Origin: JBFEYJ01 sp041546305
GTDB lineage: Bacteria; Pseudomonadota; Gammaproteobacteria; Thiohalomonadales; Thiohalomonadaceae
DNA: 33,143 nt
Reading direction: 5' to 3'
Assembly: GCA_041546305.1 (NCBI GenBank)
Contig: JBFEWO010000013.1
Location: forward strand, 1 to 33,143
This document shows positions 17,121-25,464 of the stretch, piece after piece. The position numbers and the translations under genes are program-made. Numbering within the stretch: the stretch's first letter is position 1; every line of letters begins with the position of its first letter. Under the pieces are notes generated by a model. That model saw only the letters and a list, made by a program, of their open reading frames with translations. It made no database searches and had not been told where the DNA came from.

Positions 17121-18485
17121 ATGGACAGTCCGGCGGTAATTTACAAACGATCAAAAAACTTTCTTCTCAAGGAACTCTGGCGAAAGGATCTTGCCGGCCT
17201 GAGCTGGCCCAGGCGTTACGGTTATCGCCTCCTGCGACTGCTGTTTGTCATGGTGCGGGAGTTCTCCAGCGGGCAACTCAATCTTCGTGCCATGAGCCTG
17301 GTCTATACCACACTGCTATCGCTGGTTCCGCTGCTGGCAGTGAGCTTTTCCGTGCTCAAGGCCTTTGGGGTGCATAACCAGATTGAACCTCTGTTGCTGA
17401 ATCTGGTGGAGCCGTTGGGGGAGCGCGGTATCGAGTTGGTGGCGACCATTCTCGGCTTTGTCGAGAACATGAAGGTGGGGGTGCTTGGGTCTCTCGGTCT
17501 GGCGCTGTTGTTGTATACGGTGATCTCGCTGATCCAGAAGGTGGAGAGCTCTTTTAACTATGTGTGGCACGCCAAAGCCACCCGTAGCCTGTCCCGCCGG
17601 TTTAGCGATTACCTCAGTGTGATCATGGTCGGTCCGGTGCTGGTGTTCTCGGCGCTTGGTATGACCGCTTCGATGATGAGCAGTCGTGTGGTGCAGAACC
17701 TGCTGGCCATCGAACCCTTCGGCAGCCTGATGATTTTCATTACCAAACTGATGCCCTTCTTTCTCATTATTCTGGCCTTTACCTTTGTTTACCTGTTTGT
17801 TCCTAACACCCGAGTCAATGTCCGCTCGGCTTTCGTGGGTGCGGTGGTCGGTGGTTCGCTCTGGCAGGCGACCGGTATGGTGTTCGCTACTTTTGCGGAG
17901 ACCTCCACCAAGTACGCCGCAATCTATTCGGGTTTTGCCATCCTGATCCTGTTCATGATCTGGCTCTATTTGAGCTGGCTGATCCTGCTTTTGGGGGCGC
18001 AGGTGGCCTATTACCACCAGTACCCCGAGCAGTTGCGAGTCAGCAGTCAGCGTATCCCACTGAGTGGACGTTTTCGTGAGCAGCTGGGATTGCTGATGAT
18101 GTACTGGATCGCGCATCGCTTCGTCCATGACGGCAAGCCCTGGACACTACTTGAGTTATCCAGCCAGCTTGCGATGCCCGGTGAGCGGATTGGGGAGGTG
18201 TTAGCGCTGTTGCAAGAGCGCGGGCTGCTACTCGAGAGCGGGGAGGAGCCGCCCGAATACCTGCTGACGCACGATCCGGCGAATCTCACTCTCGAGCGGT
18301 TGCTGCACATTCTGCGCAGCTCAGATGAGGAGCAGGCTTTAATAGAGCAACGACTCCATTCCGTTGCACCTGTGGACGCCGTGCTGACCCGGGTGGAACA
18401 GGGTGTCGGTGAGCTGTTGCAGGGGGTGACACTGCGCGATCTGGTGTTGGAGCCGCTGCAGTCAGATACCACGGCGGACTACTAG
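17121..18485 (+). CDS. YihY/BrkB-type inner membrane protein (UPF0761)
   Basis: A protein of 454 residues from ATG 17121, with AAGG five bases upstream; GTG 17115 in the same frame is an alternative. The family signature begins at SGQLNLRAMSLVYTTLLSLV and includes FVPNTRVNVRSAFVGAVVGG and YAAIYSGFAILILFMIWLYL. About six membrane segments occupy residues ~35-300. The C-terminal ~150 residues are soluble, with a winged-helix-like part (LLELSSQLAMPGERIGEVLA) that may be regulatory. These proteins were once called RNase BN by mistake; their real role, perhaps in transport or envelope integrity, is not settled. It heads an apparent run of three genes with SirB2-like and Na/Pi symporter genes. Confidence 0.9.
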   Translation: MDSPAVIYKRSKNFLLKELWRKDLAGLSWPRRYGYRLLRLLFVMVREFSSGQLNLRAMSLVYTTLLSLVPLLAVSFSVLKAFGVHNQIEPLLLNLVEPLGERGIELVATILGFVENMKVGVLGSLGLALLLYTVISLIQKVESSFNYVWHAKATRSLSRRFSDYLSVIMVGPVLVFSALGMTASMMSSRVVQNLLAIEPFGSLMIFITKLMPFFLIILAFTFVYLFVPNTRVNVRSAFVGAVVGGSLWQATGMVFATFAETSTKYAAIYSGFAILILFMIWLYLSWLILLLGAQVAYYHQYPEQLRVSSQRIPLSGRFREQLGLLMMYWIAHRFVHDGKPWTLLELSSQLAMPGERIGEVLALLQERGLLLESGEEPPEYLLTHDPANLTLERLLHILRSSDEEQALIEQRLHSVAPVDAVLTRVEQGVGELLQGVTLRDLVLEPLQSDTTADY

Positions 18486-18510
18486 AGAGCGTTCGCAGCA
18501 GGAGTTTAGG

Positions 18511-18894
18511 ATGAATACCTATATGCTGATCAAACAGTGGCACATTGTGTTTGCACTGCTTTCACTGACGGGTTTTACGATCCGCGGGGCATTGATGCTG
18601 CAGGCACCGCAGCTGTTGCAGAATACCTGGGTCCGCCGCATGCCTCATGTCATCGACAGTGGGCTGTTTTTCCTCGGGCTCACCTTGCTATGGCTCGGCC
18701 CGTGGTCACTGGGGAACGCCCCCTGGCTGCAGCTGAAGCTTACGCTATTGCTGCTCTATATCGGACTGGGCTTCGTTGCCCTGCACCGCGGGCGCTTTGC
18801 CCGCCGGACACGGCTGCTGGCCTTGGGCGCTGCCCTCGCTGTCTTTGCCGGAATGCTGGTGCTGGCTCACACCAAGCCGGCATTGCTGCTTTAG
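18511..18894 (+). CDS. SirB2 family membrane protein
   Basis: A 127-residue protein with GCAGGAG well placed before the ATG. It has four membrane segments and begins YMLIKQWHIVFALLSLTGF, with RRMPHVIDSGLFFLGLTLL in the middle, both typical of SirB2 (YchQ) proteins. Despite the name (linked historically to invasion-gene regulation in Salmonella) the biochemical role is unknown. The conserved His11 in IKQWHI and His48 in MPHVID could bind heme or metal, but this is a guess. It lies 25 bases after the YihY-type gene and 16 bases before the Na/Pi symporter gene, so all three are probably one operon. Confidence 0.9.
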   Translation: MNTYMLIKQWHIVFALLSLTGFTIRGALMLQAPQLLQNTWVRRMPHVIDSGLFFLGLTLLWLGPWSLGNAPWLQLKLTLLLLYIGLGFVALHRGRFARRTRLLALGAALAVFAGMLVLAHTKPALLL

Positions 18895-18910
18895 CCGATA
18901 AGGAGCCTGA

Positions 18911-20578
18911 ATGCCTGGCCTGCAGGATCTCATCATGCTAGGTAGTTTTGCCGGCGGCGTCGGCCTGTTTCTGCTTGGCATGAAGCTGATGACCGACGGC
19001 CTGAAGGTGGCGGCCGGTCATGCCTTGCGGCACATTCTGTCGCAATGGACCAAAACCCCCCTTCGTGGTTTCCTCTCCGGGATCCTGATTACCTCGCTGG
19101 TGCAGTCTTCCAGCGCCGTGACCGTGGCGGTCATCGGTTTCGTGAATGCCGGTCTACTCAGCCTGCTGCAGACCGTGTATGTGATCTACGGGACCAATAT
19201 TGGTACCACCATGACGAGCTGGCTGGTGGCGCTGGTCGGATTCAAGATCGATGTTCAGGCCCTGGCCCTGCCGTTGATTGGCCTGGGAATGGTGGTACGC
19301 CTGATAAGTGGGGGAAGCCGCCGCGGTGCGCTGGCAGAAGCGATCGCCGGCTTCGGTTTGTTCTTTCTCGGGATCGGTATTCTCAAGGACACCTTCACCG
19401 ATGCAGGCAGCAGCTTGTCCCTGACTGGCTATTCGGCCGATGGCGCAGGCATGCTGTTATTTACCGGTGCCGGTTTTCTGCTGACGTTCCTGATGCAGTC
19501 TTCCAGTGCGGCGATGGCGGTGACCCTGACGGCCGCTGCCGGCGGGGTGATTCCTTTCACGGCTGCCGCGGCGACCGTGATAGGAGCGAATGTGGGCACC
19601 ACCTCCACCGCCGCACTGGCAGTGCTCGGTGCCACGCCCAATGCCCAGCGGACCGCTGCGGCCCATGTCATGTTCAATCTACTTACTGGTTTTATCGCCC
19701 TGTTGCTGCTTGCCCCATTGCTCGAGTTAGTGGAGCTGGTACAACAATACCTCGGGCTGGATGATGCCGTTGCGACCCGCTTGGCTCTGTTCCACACCCT
19801 GTTCAACGTGCTGGGGGTAGCGATGTTATGGGTAGTTACACCGCGGATGGTGCGTTGGTTGGAGCGGCGGATGCGTAGCGCCGAGGAGGATCTGGGACGT
19901 CCGGTCTATCTGGATAACAACGTCGTACGCACCCCGGCACTGGCACTCAACGCGATGGTGCTGGAGCTCGGGCGCATGGGGGATTTGGCCAGTAAGATGT
20001 TGCGGGATGCCATTAGTACAGAGCGTCATGTCGGTAGCCAGCTGCATAAGGAGCGAACCGCCATAGAGCGGTTGGCCAATGCGGTGAATGAATTCAGTCT
20101 CACTCTTCAGCGCTCGAATCTGCCGGGCGATATTACCGACCATTTGCCATTGGCTCTGCGTGTTTCGCGCTACTACATTGAGGTGGCCAATGTGTCCGTG
20201 GCGATGGCCAAGGTGCAGGAGGATCTACCGTATATCGAGGACCGAGTGATGGAAGAGAAGCTGGGACAGTTTCGCAGCGAGTGCGTAGCCCTCCTGGAGC
20301 TGGCCGATCCGCAGGGGGAACGGTTCTCGGCAGAAGCGGCCCAACAGGGACTGGAGAAGCTGGAGCAGGATTATCAGCAGCTTAAGGCCCAGCTGCTCCA
20401 TGCAGGTTCTCAGGAGCGAATTCGATTACAGCAAATGGTGACAGAGCTGGATCTTTACAGAAATGTCCGTCGCGCCATGGAGCAGGCCGTCAAGGGGGCC
20501 AGTCATTTGCGAACCCTGATGGAGCTGGCGAAAAACTATCCGCTCACAGAAGAGGCTTCCGGCCCTGGATCTAGCTGA
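18911..20578 (+). CDS. Na+/phosphate symporter family protein with PhoU-like tail
   Basis: A 555-residue protein with AAGGAG before the ATG. Residues ~1-310 carry about eight to ten membrane segments with the two inverted QSSSA repeats that mark the Na/Pi cotransporter (NptA/YjbB) family: LVQSSSAVTVAVIGFVNAG and LMQSSSAAMAVTLTAAAGG. Residues ~340-550 are soluble and helical (ALNAMVLELGRMGDLASKML), resembling a PhoU domain. Members move phosphate with sodium; E. coli YjbB exports phosphate when PhoU is lacking. With ppk1, ppx and a PPK2 in the same window it probably helps balance cell phosphate, although the direction of transport is not visible in the sequence. Confidence 0.93.
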   Translation: MPGLQDLIMLGSFAGGVGLFLLGMKLMTDGLKVAAGHALRHILSQWTKTPLRGFLSGILITSLVQSSSAVTVAVIGFVNAGLLSLLQTVYVIYGTNIGTTMTSWLVALVGFKIDVQALALPLIGLGMVVRLISGGSRRGALAEAIAGFGLFFLGIGILKDTFTDAGSSLSLTGYSADGAGMLLFTGAGFLLTFLMQSSSAAMAVTLTAAAGGVIPFTAAAATVIGANVGTTSTAALAVLGATPNAQRTAAAHVMFNLLTGFIALLLLAPLLELVELVQQYLGLDDAVATRLALFHTLFNVLGVAMLWVVTPRMVRWLERRMRSAEEDLGRPVYLDNNVVRTPALALNAMVLELGRMGDLASKMLRDAISTERHVGSQLHKERTAIERLANAVNEFSLTLQRSNLPGDITDHLPLALRVSRYYIEVANVSVAMAKVQEDLPYIEDRVMEEKLGQFRSECVALLELADPQGERFSAEAAQQGLEKLEQDYQQLKAQLLHAGSQERIRLQQMVTELDLYRNVRRAMEQAVKGASHLRTLMELAKNYPLTEEASGPGSS

Positions 20579-20717
20579 GGGACGCACTGTCGAGTTGCGG
20601 CCTCCCCGATTTTCCCTGTCTTAAGCATTCTCTAAGGTTGGTGGGTTATTGTGAACTTGCCATTACCTCCCAGTATTGGTGACATGGAATTTCCATGTAT
20701 TGGTTTACCCTTTTTTG

Positions 20718-20744
20718 AGGGGCCGTTTTCGGCCCCTTGTTTTT
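20718..20744 (+). terminator. Intrinsic terminator of the Na/Pi symporter operon
   Basis: AGGGGCCG at 20718-20725 pairs perfectly with CGGCCCCT at 20730-20737 around a TTTT loop, followed by TGTTTTT. It lies 140 bases after the stop at 20578 and just ahead of the convergent glycosyltransferase stop. Confidence 0.92.
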
Positions 20745-21768
20745 ATCCCACCAGCAGGTAGTCCTGCCCCGCCTGATAACCCATCGCCTGCAGTGCGTTT
20801 GCGATTTGCTCTCTTGCCCCGTGGTTATTCACATAGCTCAGCACGAAGGGTTTCACCTTGCGCTCCAGCATGGGTGGTGCGAGTACCTCAATGTCGTTGA
20901 TACGTCTGCCAATCTTGCGAGGGTCGACATCGATCCAGGCCTGGGGACGAAAGCCGAACAGCAGCAGGTGTGCGACCCGTTTGCGGGTTTTGCGGCCGGC
21001 ACCCCAGATGAAGAGCTTGCGGGGTTGCTGCAGGCGCGGATCGCCCGCGAGATAGCGGGCACGCAGCCGATCGAAAGCCTCGCGTCCATAGCGTGGATCG
21101 GTGCGCGTGAGCCGTCCTGGACTGTCACGCCAGTCAAGTAGGACCTCAGGCAACTTGGCCATGCGCTGGCCGCTCTGGTGCAGACGCAGCAGAAGCTCGT
21201 AATCCTCGGGAAAATCCCCATCAAGATACCCCCCGGCCGCCAGAACGGCGTCGCGACGAAACATGACGGAGGGATGGGCGATGGGGAGTTCAACGTAGAT
21301 GTTGTCGTCGATCTCTCGGGCAGAGAGACAGCCGTTCTGCCAGCGGACGTACTCGGCAAAGCCGTCCTGGATCTCAGGCTCGGGGAACAATCTTACCCGG
21401 CTGCCAACCAGGGTGATCTCAGGGTGATGCTGCAGAAAAGCAGTCTGCAACTCCAGTCGTTGCGGGTGCATGATGTCATCGGCGTCCATGCGAGCCACCA
21501 GTGGAGTCTGGCAGTGGGACAGCGCGCAGTTCATGGCGCCGACCACCCCCTGGCGGCCCGGTTGCAGCAGGGTGATGCGCGGATCGTGACGCATCCGCCG
21601 GCGGATGAGTTCGGCAGAACCATCAGTGGAGCCGTCATCGACGGCAATGAGGGAAAATGCTTCCAGCGTCTGAGCCTGAATCGAATCGAGGGTCTCATCC
21701 AGGGTGTCGGCGGCGTTGTAAAACGGCAGTACCACCGTCACTGTCGGTGTTTCTCGGCATCGTGACAT
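20743..21768 (-). CDS. Family 2 glycosyltransferase with Rossmann-like C-terminal domain
   Basis: A 341-residue protein from ATG 21768; the frame is open upstream to a TTG at 21807 but that would overlap the preceding gene. The GT2 (GT-A fold) core spans residues ~8-230: VTVVLPFYNAADTLDETLDS, IAVDDGSTDGSAELI, and the metal-binding ARMDADDIMHPQRL. The last ~85 residues have a glycine-rich turn (LFIWGAGRKTRKRVAHLL) followed by WIDVDPRKIGRRINDIEV, a small nucleotide-fold-like domain seen in some sugar enzymes. It would add a sugar to a glycan or lipid at the cytoplasmic side; donor and acceptor are unknown. It begins 8 bases past the stop of the MgtC/DUF4010-type gene, so they are cotranscribed. 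Confidence 0.9.
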   Translation of the reverse strand: MSRCRETPTVTVVLPFYNAADTLDETLDSIQAQTLEAFSLIAVDDGSTDGSAELIRRRMRHDPRITLLQPGRQGVVGAMNCALSHCQTPLVARMDADDIMHPQRLELQTAFLQHHPEITLVGSRVRLFPEPEIQDGFAEYVRWQNGCLSAREIDDNIYVELPIAHPSVMFRRDAVLAAGGYLDGDFPEDYELLLRLHQSGQRMAKLPEVLLDWRDSPGRLTRTDPRYGREAFDRLRARYLAGDPRLQQPRKLFIWGAGRKTRKRVAHLLLFGFRPQAWIDVDPRKIGRRINDIEVLAPPMLERKVKPFVLSYVNNHGAREQIANALQAMGYQAGQDYLLVG

Positions 21769-21775
21769 GGAGTGA

Positions 21776-23023
21776 TTATACCGCAAGCAGGCTGAGTACA
21801 GCGCCAACCACCACGGCGAGAATAGCCGTGGTCATGACCTGCCAGGCCATGTTACCGCAACAGATGAAAGCCACGATCACTCCCTTTGCCAGGGTATTGA
21901 CGCTGGCCGCGATGACGATGGACTGTGTCGCCACGGTATCGGCTATTTCGTTCCGGGCAAGCCGGGCCACGGAAAGCGTGATGGCATCCACATCAGTGAT
22001 TCCTGACATTGCGGCCACCGCGTAGAGACCGCGTTGGCCAAACCATTGGCGAAATCCCTCGGTTGCCAGGATGACCACGATCAGTAGCAGGCCGAACTTT
22101 AGTGCCGGCAGCAACTCAAACGGATTTCGAATGGTCACGGGGTGGATCGGCTCCTGGTGAGTCTTGCCGAATAGCAGCAGCGGTACTGCCAGATAGTGCA
22201 CTGCCATCATCCCCAGCAGTGGCAGGCTGATAGCGGGAAGCAGGGTGCGATTGACCACCGAGACTTCCAGCAGCATACGCGGAAACATGGTGCCGGCAGC
22301 AAGGAGCACCCCGGCAGCGAACAGGGTGTGGCTGTCGGGATTCTGTCGGCCCAGACGGGCGAAACTGAGGGTCACGGCGGTAGAGGAGGCCAGGCCACCG
22401 AACAGGCCGGTGATGACGATCCCGCGTCGGCTACCGGCGATGCGAATGGCAAAATAGCCGGCGAATGAGATCCCGGCGATGAGTACCACCAGCCACCAAA
22501 TCTCGTAGGGATTGAGTATCTGCCAGGGACCGAAGCCTTCATTCGGTAGTACCGGCAGCAGCACCACCGATATGAGCAGCATCTTGAAAATGGCATAGAG
22601 TTCACGCTGCTCCAACTGTTCGAGCCAGTGATGTAGCTGAGGTTTGAGACCAAGCAGGGTGGTCACCACCACCGCGCTGGCGGCGGCAATGTTCAAATAG
22701 CCCTGTGCCGCAATGGCCCCCAGTGCGAAGGTCAGCAGTGATGCCACGGCGGTAGTGATGCCATAGTCCCGGTCATGGCGGACATCGAGGATATGACCGG
22801 CGATGACCAGGCCGGCGAAGGCGAGAAAGGCGACGGCGAGGAGCAGCTCACCAAACTCGTCGGCCAGCAGGGCCCACAAAGCCCCTAGCAGACTGATCAG
22901 ACCGAAGGTGCGAACGCCTGCTACTCGCTGTCCCTCGGCGCTTGCGCGTTCATGCCAGCCGCGTTCGATGCCGATGAGCAGTCCCAGGGCCAGGGCTACC
23001 GCGAGTCGTTGCATGATCTCCAT
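21776..23023 (-). CDS. MgtC/SapB-DUF4010 family membrane protein
   Basis: A 415-residue polytopic protein with about eleven or twelve membrane segments. The N-terminal part (RLAVALALGLLIGIERGWHE, then AGVRTFGLISLLGAL) carries the conserved Arg/Glu pattern of MgtC/SapB proteins; the rest matches the DUF4010 part often fused to it (ISFAGYFAIRIAGSRRGIVI and MSGITDVDAITLSVARLA). MgtC inhibits the F-type ATPase in Salmonella; the function of the longer DUF4010 fusion is unknown and may be transport. ATG 23023 leaves only ~70 bases to the divergent thioredoxin gene. It is followed closely by the glycosyltransferase gene. Confidence 0.9.
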   Translation of the reverse strand: MEIMQRLAVALALGLLIGIERGWHERASAEGQRVAGVRTFGLISLLGALWALLADEFGELLLAVAFLAFAGLVIAGHILDVRHDRDYGITTAVASLLTFALGAIAAQGYLNIAAASAVVVTTLLGLKPQLHHWLEQLEQRELYAIFKMLLISVVLLPVLPNEGFGPWQILNPYEIWWLVVLIAGISFAGYFAIRIAGSRRGIVITGLFGGLASSTAVTLSFARLGRQNPDSHTLFAAGVLLAAGTMFPRMLLEVSVVNRTLLPAISLPLLGMMAVHYLAVPLLLFGKTHQEPIHPVTIRNPFELLPALKFGLLLIVVILATEGFRQWFGQRGLYAVAAMSGITDVDAITLSVARLARNEIADTVATQSIVIAASVNTLAKGVIVAFICCGNMAWQVMTTAILAVVVGAVLSLLAV

Positions 23024-23095
23024 GCAATAACCGTAGCATGCATGGTCACCGAAATAGCGATAGCATGCAATGCAGCGTACGTGACAGGAACGAAG

Positions 23096-23602
23096 ATGTT
23101 GACCAAATTAAGACAACGCCTACCCAAACTGTTGTTGGAGCTGGCGCTGCTGCTTGTCCTTGTCATAGTGGTGGAGGCTTTCCTCACCCGCGATGCGGTG
23201 AGCGGCAAGGCCCCGCCGTTTGAAGGTGTCACCCTCCATGGCGAGCCTTTTGCGCTTCACTCATTACAGGGGCAACCCGCGCTGATCCATTTCTGGGCGA
23301 CCTGGTGTCCGGTGTGTAACCTGGAGCACGGTATGATCGATAGCCTGGCCAGAAACTATCCCGTGATTACCATTGCCATGCAGTCCGGAGAGTCGGAGGA
23401 AGTTATGGCCGCACTACAGGCAGAAGGGGTGGATTATCCGGTGATTAATGATCCACATGGCACTCTCGCCCGTCTTTACGGGGTCAGCGCTGTTCCGGCG
23501 AGCTTTGTGCTCGACAGCCAGGGAGAGGTGCAATTTGTCACTCGCGGCTATACCAGCGGTTGGGGCATGCGGTTGCGGTTGTGGCTGGCCGGGCTGTTTT
23601 AA
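23096..23602 (+). CDS. Membrane-anchored TlpA/DsbE-like thioredoxin
   Basis: A 168-residue protein from ATG 23096, with ACAGGAACG upstream; the frame is open upstream to 22952 but the shorter start gives a clean signal anchor (KLLLELALLLVLVIVVEAF, residues ~11-30). The thioredoxin domain contains FWATWCPVC with redox cysteines Cys71 and Cys74, and a later VSAVPASFVLD with the cis-proline. It is likely to act as a periplasmic disulfide reductase, as TlpA, ResA or ScsD-type proteins do, in cytochrome c maturation or defence against oxidative stress. No partner DsbD-like gene is close by. It is divergent from the MgtC/DUF4010 gene and appears monocistronic. Confidence 0.92.
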   Translation: MLTKLRQRLPKLLLELALLLVLVIVVEAFLTRDAVSGKAPPFEGVTLHGEPFALHSLQGQPALIHFWATWCPVCNLEHGMIDSLARNYPVITIAMQSGESEEVMAALQAEGVDYPVINDPHGTLARLYGVSAVPASFVLDSQGEVQFVTRGYTSGWGMRLRLWLAGLF

Positions 23603-23870
23603 TGTGTCGACGTTGATGAATACGGCCAATTTGATACATGGAAAGATGAGCTACCTGATCTAGACTTTATTAACCAAGCCGAGAGGTGCGCAAGAGGCGT
23701 CTGCCCGAGCTACTATCCTACCCCAGTACCTCGTTATTCTGATTTGTTCATAAAGCTTAGATAAGGATTCCTTGCCCTGGATGGGAGTTAGCGGAACACC
23801 GCCGGTTTCGGAATGGAACCGGTATTCCATCGCACCGACAGATGCGCCGTGTGCGCAAAGGAGTCTACTC

Positions 23871-24236
23871 ATGAAAAGCACATCCGAAGTTTGCAACACT
23901 CTGCATCGGGCCATTGAAGGTTGCGATGTCGAAGATATGCTCAGTCTCTACGCCGATAATGCCGAAATGCGAGTTATCGATCATGACCATCCTCCGAGCC
24001 GCCCGCTGGAGTTGCATGGCAAACAGGCGATTGCCGGCTACCTGCGGGACGTCTATGGCAGGGAGATGAGACACAGGGTGAGCGATGAGGTCGTTGGTAA
24101 GAATAGTCTTTCTTTCAGTGAGGATTGCCAATATCCGGATGGCACCCGGGTGTTTGGTAATATCTCGATTGAGTTGGACGGCGGAAAGATCATTCGAGAG
24201 ACAGAGGTGCAGGCCTGGGACGAGACCCTTCACTAG
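23871..24236 (+). CDS. SnoaL-like (NTF2-fold) protein
   Basis: A 121-residue protein from ATG 23871, with AAAGGAG at good distance; the open frame extends to 23772 but lacks such support. The layout fits the NTF2-like/SnoaL fold: an N-terminal helix (VCNTLHRAIEGCDVEDMLSL), YADNAEMRVIDHDHPP, the helix GKQAIAGYLRDVYG, then beta strands ending GGKIIRETEVQAWDE. This fold forms a cone-shaped pocket used by isomerases, cyclases and small-ligand binders. No catalytic residues can be fixed from sequence alone and the ligand is unknown. It stands alone, with unremarkable spacers on both sides. Confidence 0.85.
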   Translation: MKSTSEVCNTLHRAIEGCDVEDMLSLYADNAEMRVIDHDHPPSRPLELHGKQAIAGYLRDVYGREMRHRVSDEVVGKNSLSFSEDCQYPDGTRVFGNISIELDGGKIIRETEVQAWDETLH

Positions 24237-24362
24237 GAGGATTGTCACTAGAAAGGCAAGGAAGCCACCATGCCAAAAGAGCGGTTCTCCTATCGATGAA
24301 TGAAGGAACGGATGAACATCCTTGTGCCTCTATTATAGGCTTCACTTCCCGCCACGGATGGA

Positions 24363-24641
24363 CTATTTATATTCCTCACTTTCATCGGAAATTTGGCTGT
24401 ATTTTGCGGCCAAATCATCTTCTTTTCTAATCGCCTCTTCCAGCTCTTCAGGAATAAACAGATCCTTCGTGACGTACAGGTTGGCTTTGTAGAGGTGGCA
24501 GCGGCCAGGTTCATCGGGTGAGCGGTCGATGAACTCGGAAACCTCCTTCCCGGCACCAATCAGATCATGCGATATCTTGTTCTGGATATTCTTGTGGACG
24601 ATAAAGGTACGTTCCAGTCCCAGGAGCTTCAATTTGGTCAA
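24363..24641 (-). CDS. Small unknown protein overlapping the response regulator
   Basis: A 92-residue frame that begins with TTG at 24641, overlapping the upstream response regulator stop by four bases (TTGA), which indicates translational coupling. It begins TKLKLLGLERTFIVHKNIQN and later has LYVTKDLFIPEELEEAIRKE. No signal peptide, membrane segment or cysteine pair is seen; there is one cysteine (GRCHLYK). The C-terminal third is acidic and probably helical. I do not recognise the family. Because it is tied to a receiver-only response regulator, it might be a partner or output of that regulator, but that rests only on position. The TTG start is inferred from the overlap. Confidence 0.6.
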   Translation of the reverse strand: MTKLKLLGLERTFIVHKNIQNKISHDLIGAGKEVSEFIDRSPDEPGRCHLYKANLYVTKDLFIPEELEEAIRKEDDLAAKYSQISDESEEYK

Positions 24642-25096
24642 ACCCTTTTTTTTAACTCGCGCAGGGCTTCGAGTTCATCAGCATTCATTGGAATATCCTT
24701 AATGATTGAGATAGTACCGTTATTAAAGTGTACCAGGATGGTTTTAGGGGTCAGTTCCCTGATTATCTTTAACAAACTCCGGGAAGGGCATGGCTTGATG
24801 AGAAAGTCATCCATCCCGGCCTGAATACATCTCTGCTCAGCGCTGCGATCACTAGAGTAGCCGAGAATGGGAAAATATCGAGAGCACTTTCTCAGGATTC
24901 TGACAGCCTCCAACCCGTTCATGACAGGCATGGAGACATCCATGATTCCCAGCTCGTACCGCCCCTCATTCTTAAACGCGTAGTCGAGGGCTTCTGCACC
25001 GTTGACGGCAATATCATACTCGTAGCCCTCTTTGCTTATCACAGATGCGAGGGTGAGTTGGAAAATGGGATCGTCTTCTACAATTAAAATAGACAT
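24638..25096 (-). CDS. Response regulator with receiver domain and no known output domain
   Basis: A 152-residue protein from ATG 25096, with AAGGAG five bases upstream on its strand (a GTG six bases earlier is in frame). The receiver domain is complete: acidic pair Asp8/Asp9 (LIVEDDPI), phospho-acceptor Asp53 (LGIMDVSMPVMNG), Ser81 in GYSSD and Lys101 in FLIKPC. After residue ~115 only ~35 residues remain (TILVHFNNGTISIIKDIPMN), too short for a helix-turn-helix, so it probably signals by protein contact. No histidine kinase gene is in the window. It is divergent from the transglutaminase/ATP-grasp operon 368 bases away and coupled to the small unknown gene. Confidence 0.9.
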   Translation of the reverse strand: MSILIVEDDPIFQLTLASVISKEGYEYDIAVNGAEALDYAFKNEGRYELGIMDVSMPVMNGLEAVRILRKCSRYFPILGYSSDRSAEQRCIQAGMDDFLIKPCPSRSLLKIIRELTPKTILVHFNNGTISIIKDIPMNADELEALRELKKRV

Positions 25097-25464
25097 AAAC
25101 ACTCCTTGTTATCCCGATTTTTACTGACTGAGTCCTCGATGATTATGCCTTATCTTGTCTGATAAAACACGGTAGCGTAAGTAGTGATTAAGGTTGGTAC
25201 CTATAAAGCATATGCGTTGCAACTTGTTGTCTTAATGTGGTCTTAAGACTAACGATATATTCTCCTGTCATGATGGGATTAATACAGTTGTTATAAACAT
25301 AAAAGCGGAGCTGGACTTAAAAATTATCCTCATGGTGAGGAGTATAGGTGCGGCGCAACTAATTGTGAACCCGGTCACGGTTTCAATGGGTCTGACAATG
25401 CATGCTCCGCATGCTTGAACGTCCTGGCGAACGATTAAAATAACTATCAGGAAAAAACACCTTC
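25097..25464. other. 368-base regulatory region between divergent genes
   Basis: No gene is seen. It is AT-rich and separates the response regulator (minus) from the four-gene operon (plus). It contains an 11-base-period direct repeat (25229-25246) and a short GCATGC-tcc-GCATGC inverted repeat (25400-25414), and must contain both promoters. Confidence 0.5.
25229..25246 (+). promoter_or_regulatory. Direct repeat GTCTTAA with 11-base period
   Basis: GTCTTAA occurs at 25229-25235 and again at 25240-25246, exactly 11 bases apart. This one-helical-turn spacing is typical of sites for OmpR/PhoB-type winged-helix regulators. The site lies ~220 bases before the operon start at 25465 and ~135 bases from the response regulator start. 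No protein can be assigned. Confidence 0.35.

Noticed and set aside
23802..23822. CCGGTT/AACCGG hairpin before the SnoaL-like gene
   Set aside because: Short stem with no T-run and no known RNA motif around it; not supported as a terminator or riboswitch.
25265..25271. CTGTCAT Pho half site upstream of the four-gene operon
   Set aside because: No second half site occurs 11 bases away on either side; a single 7-mer is expected by chance.
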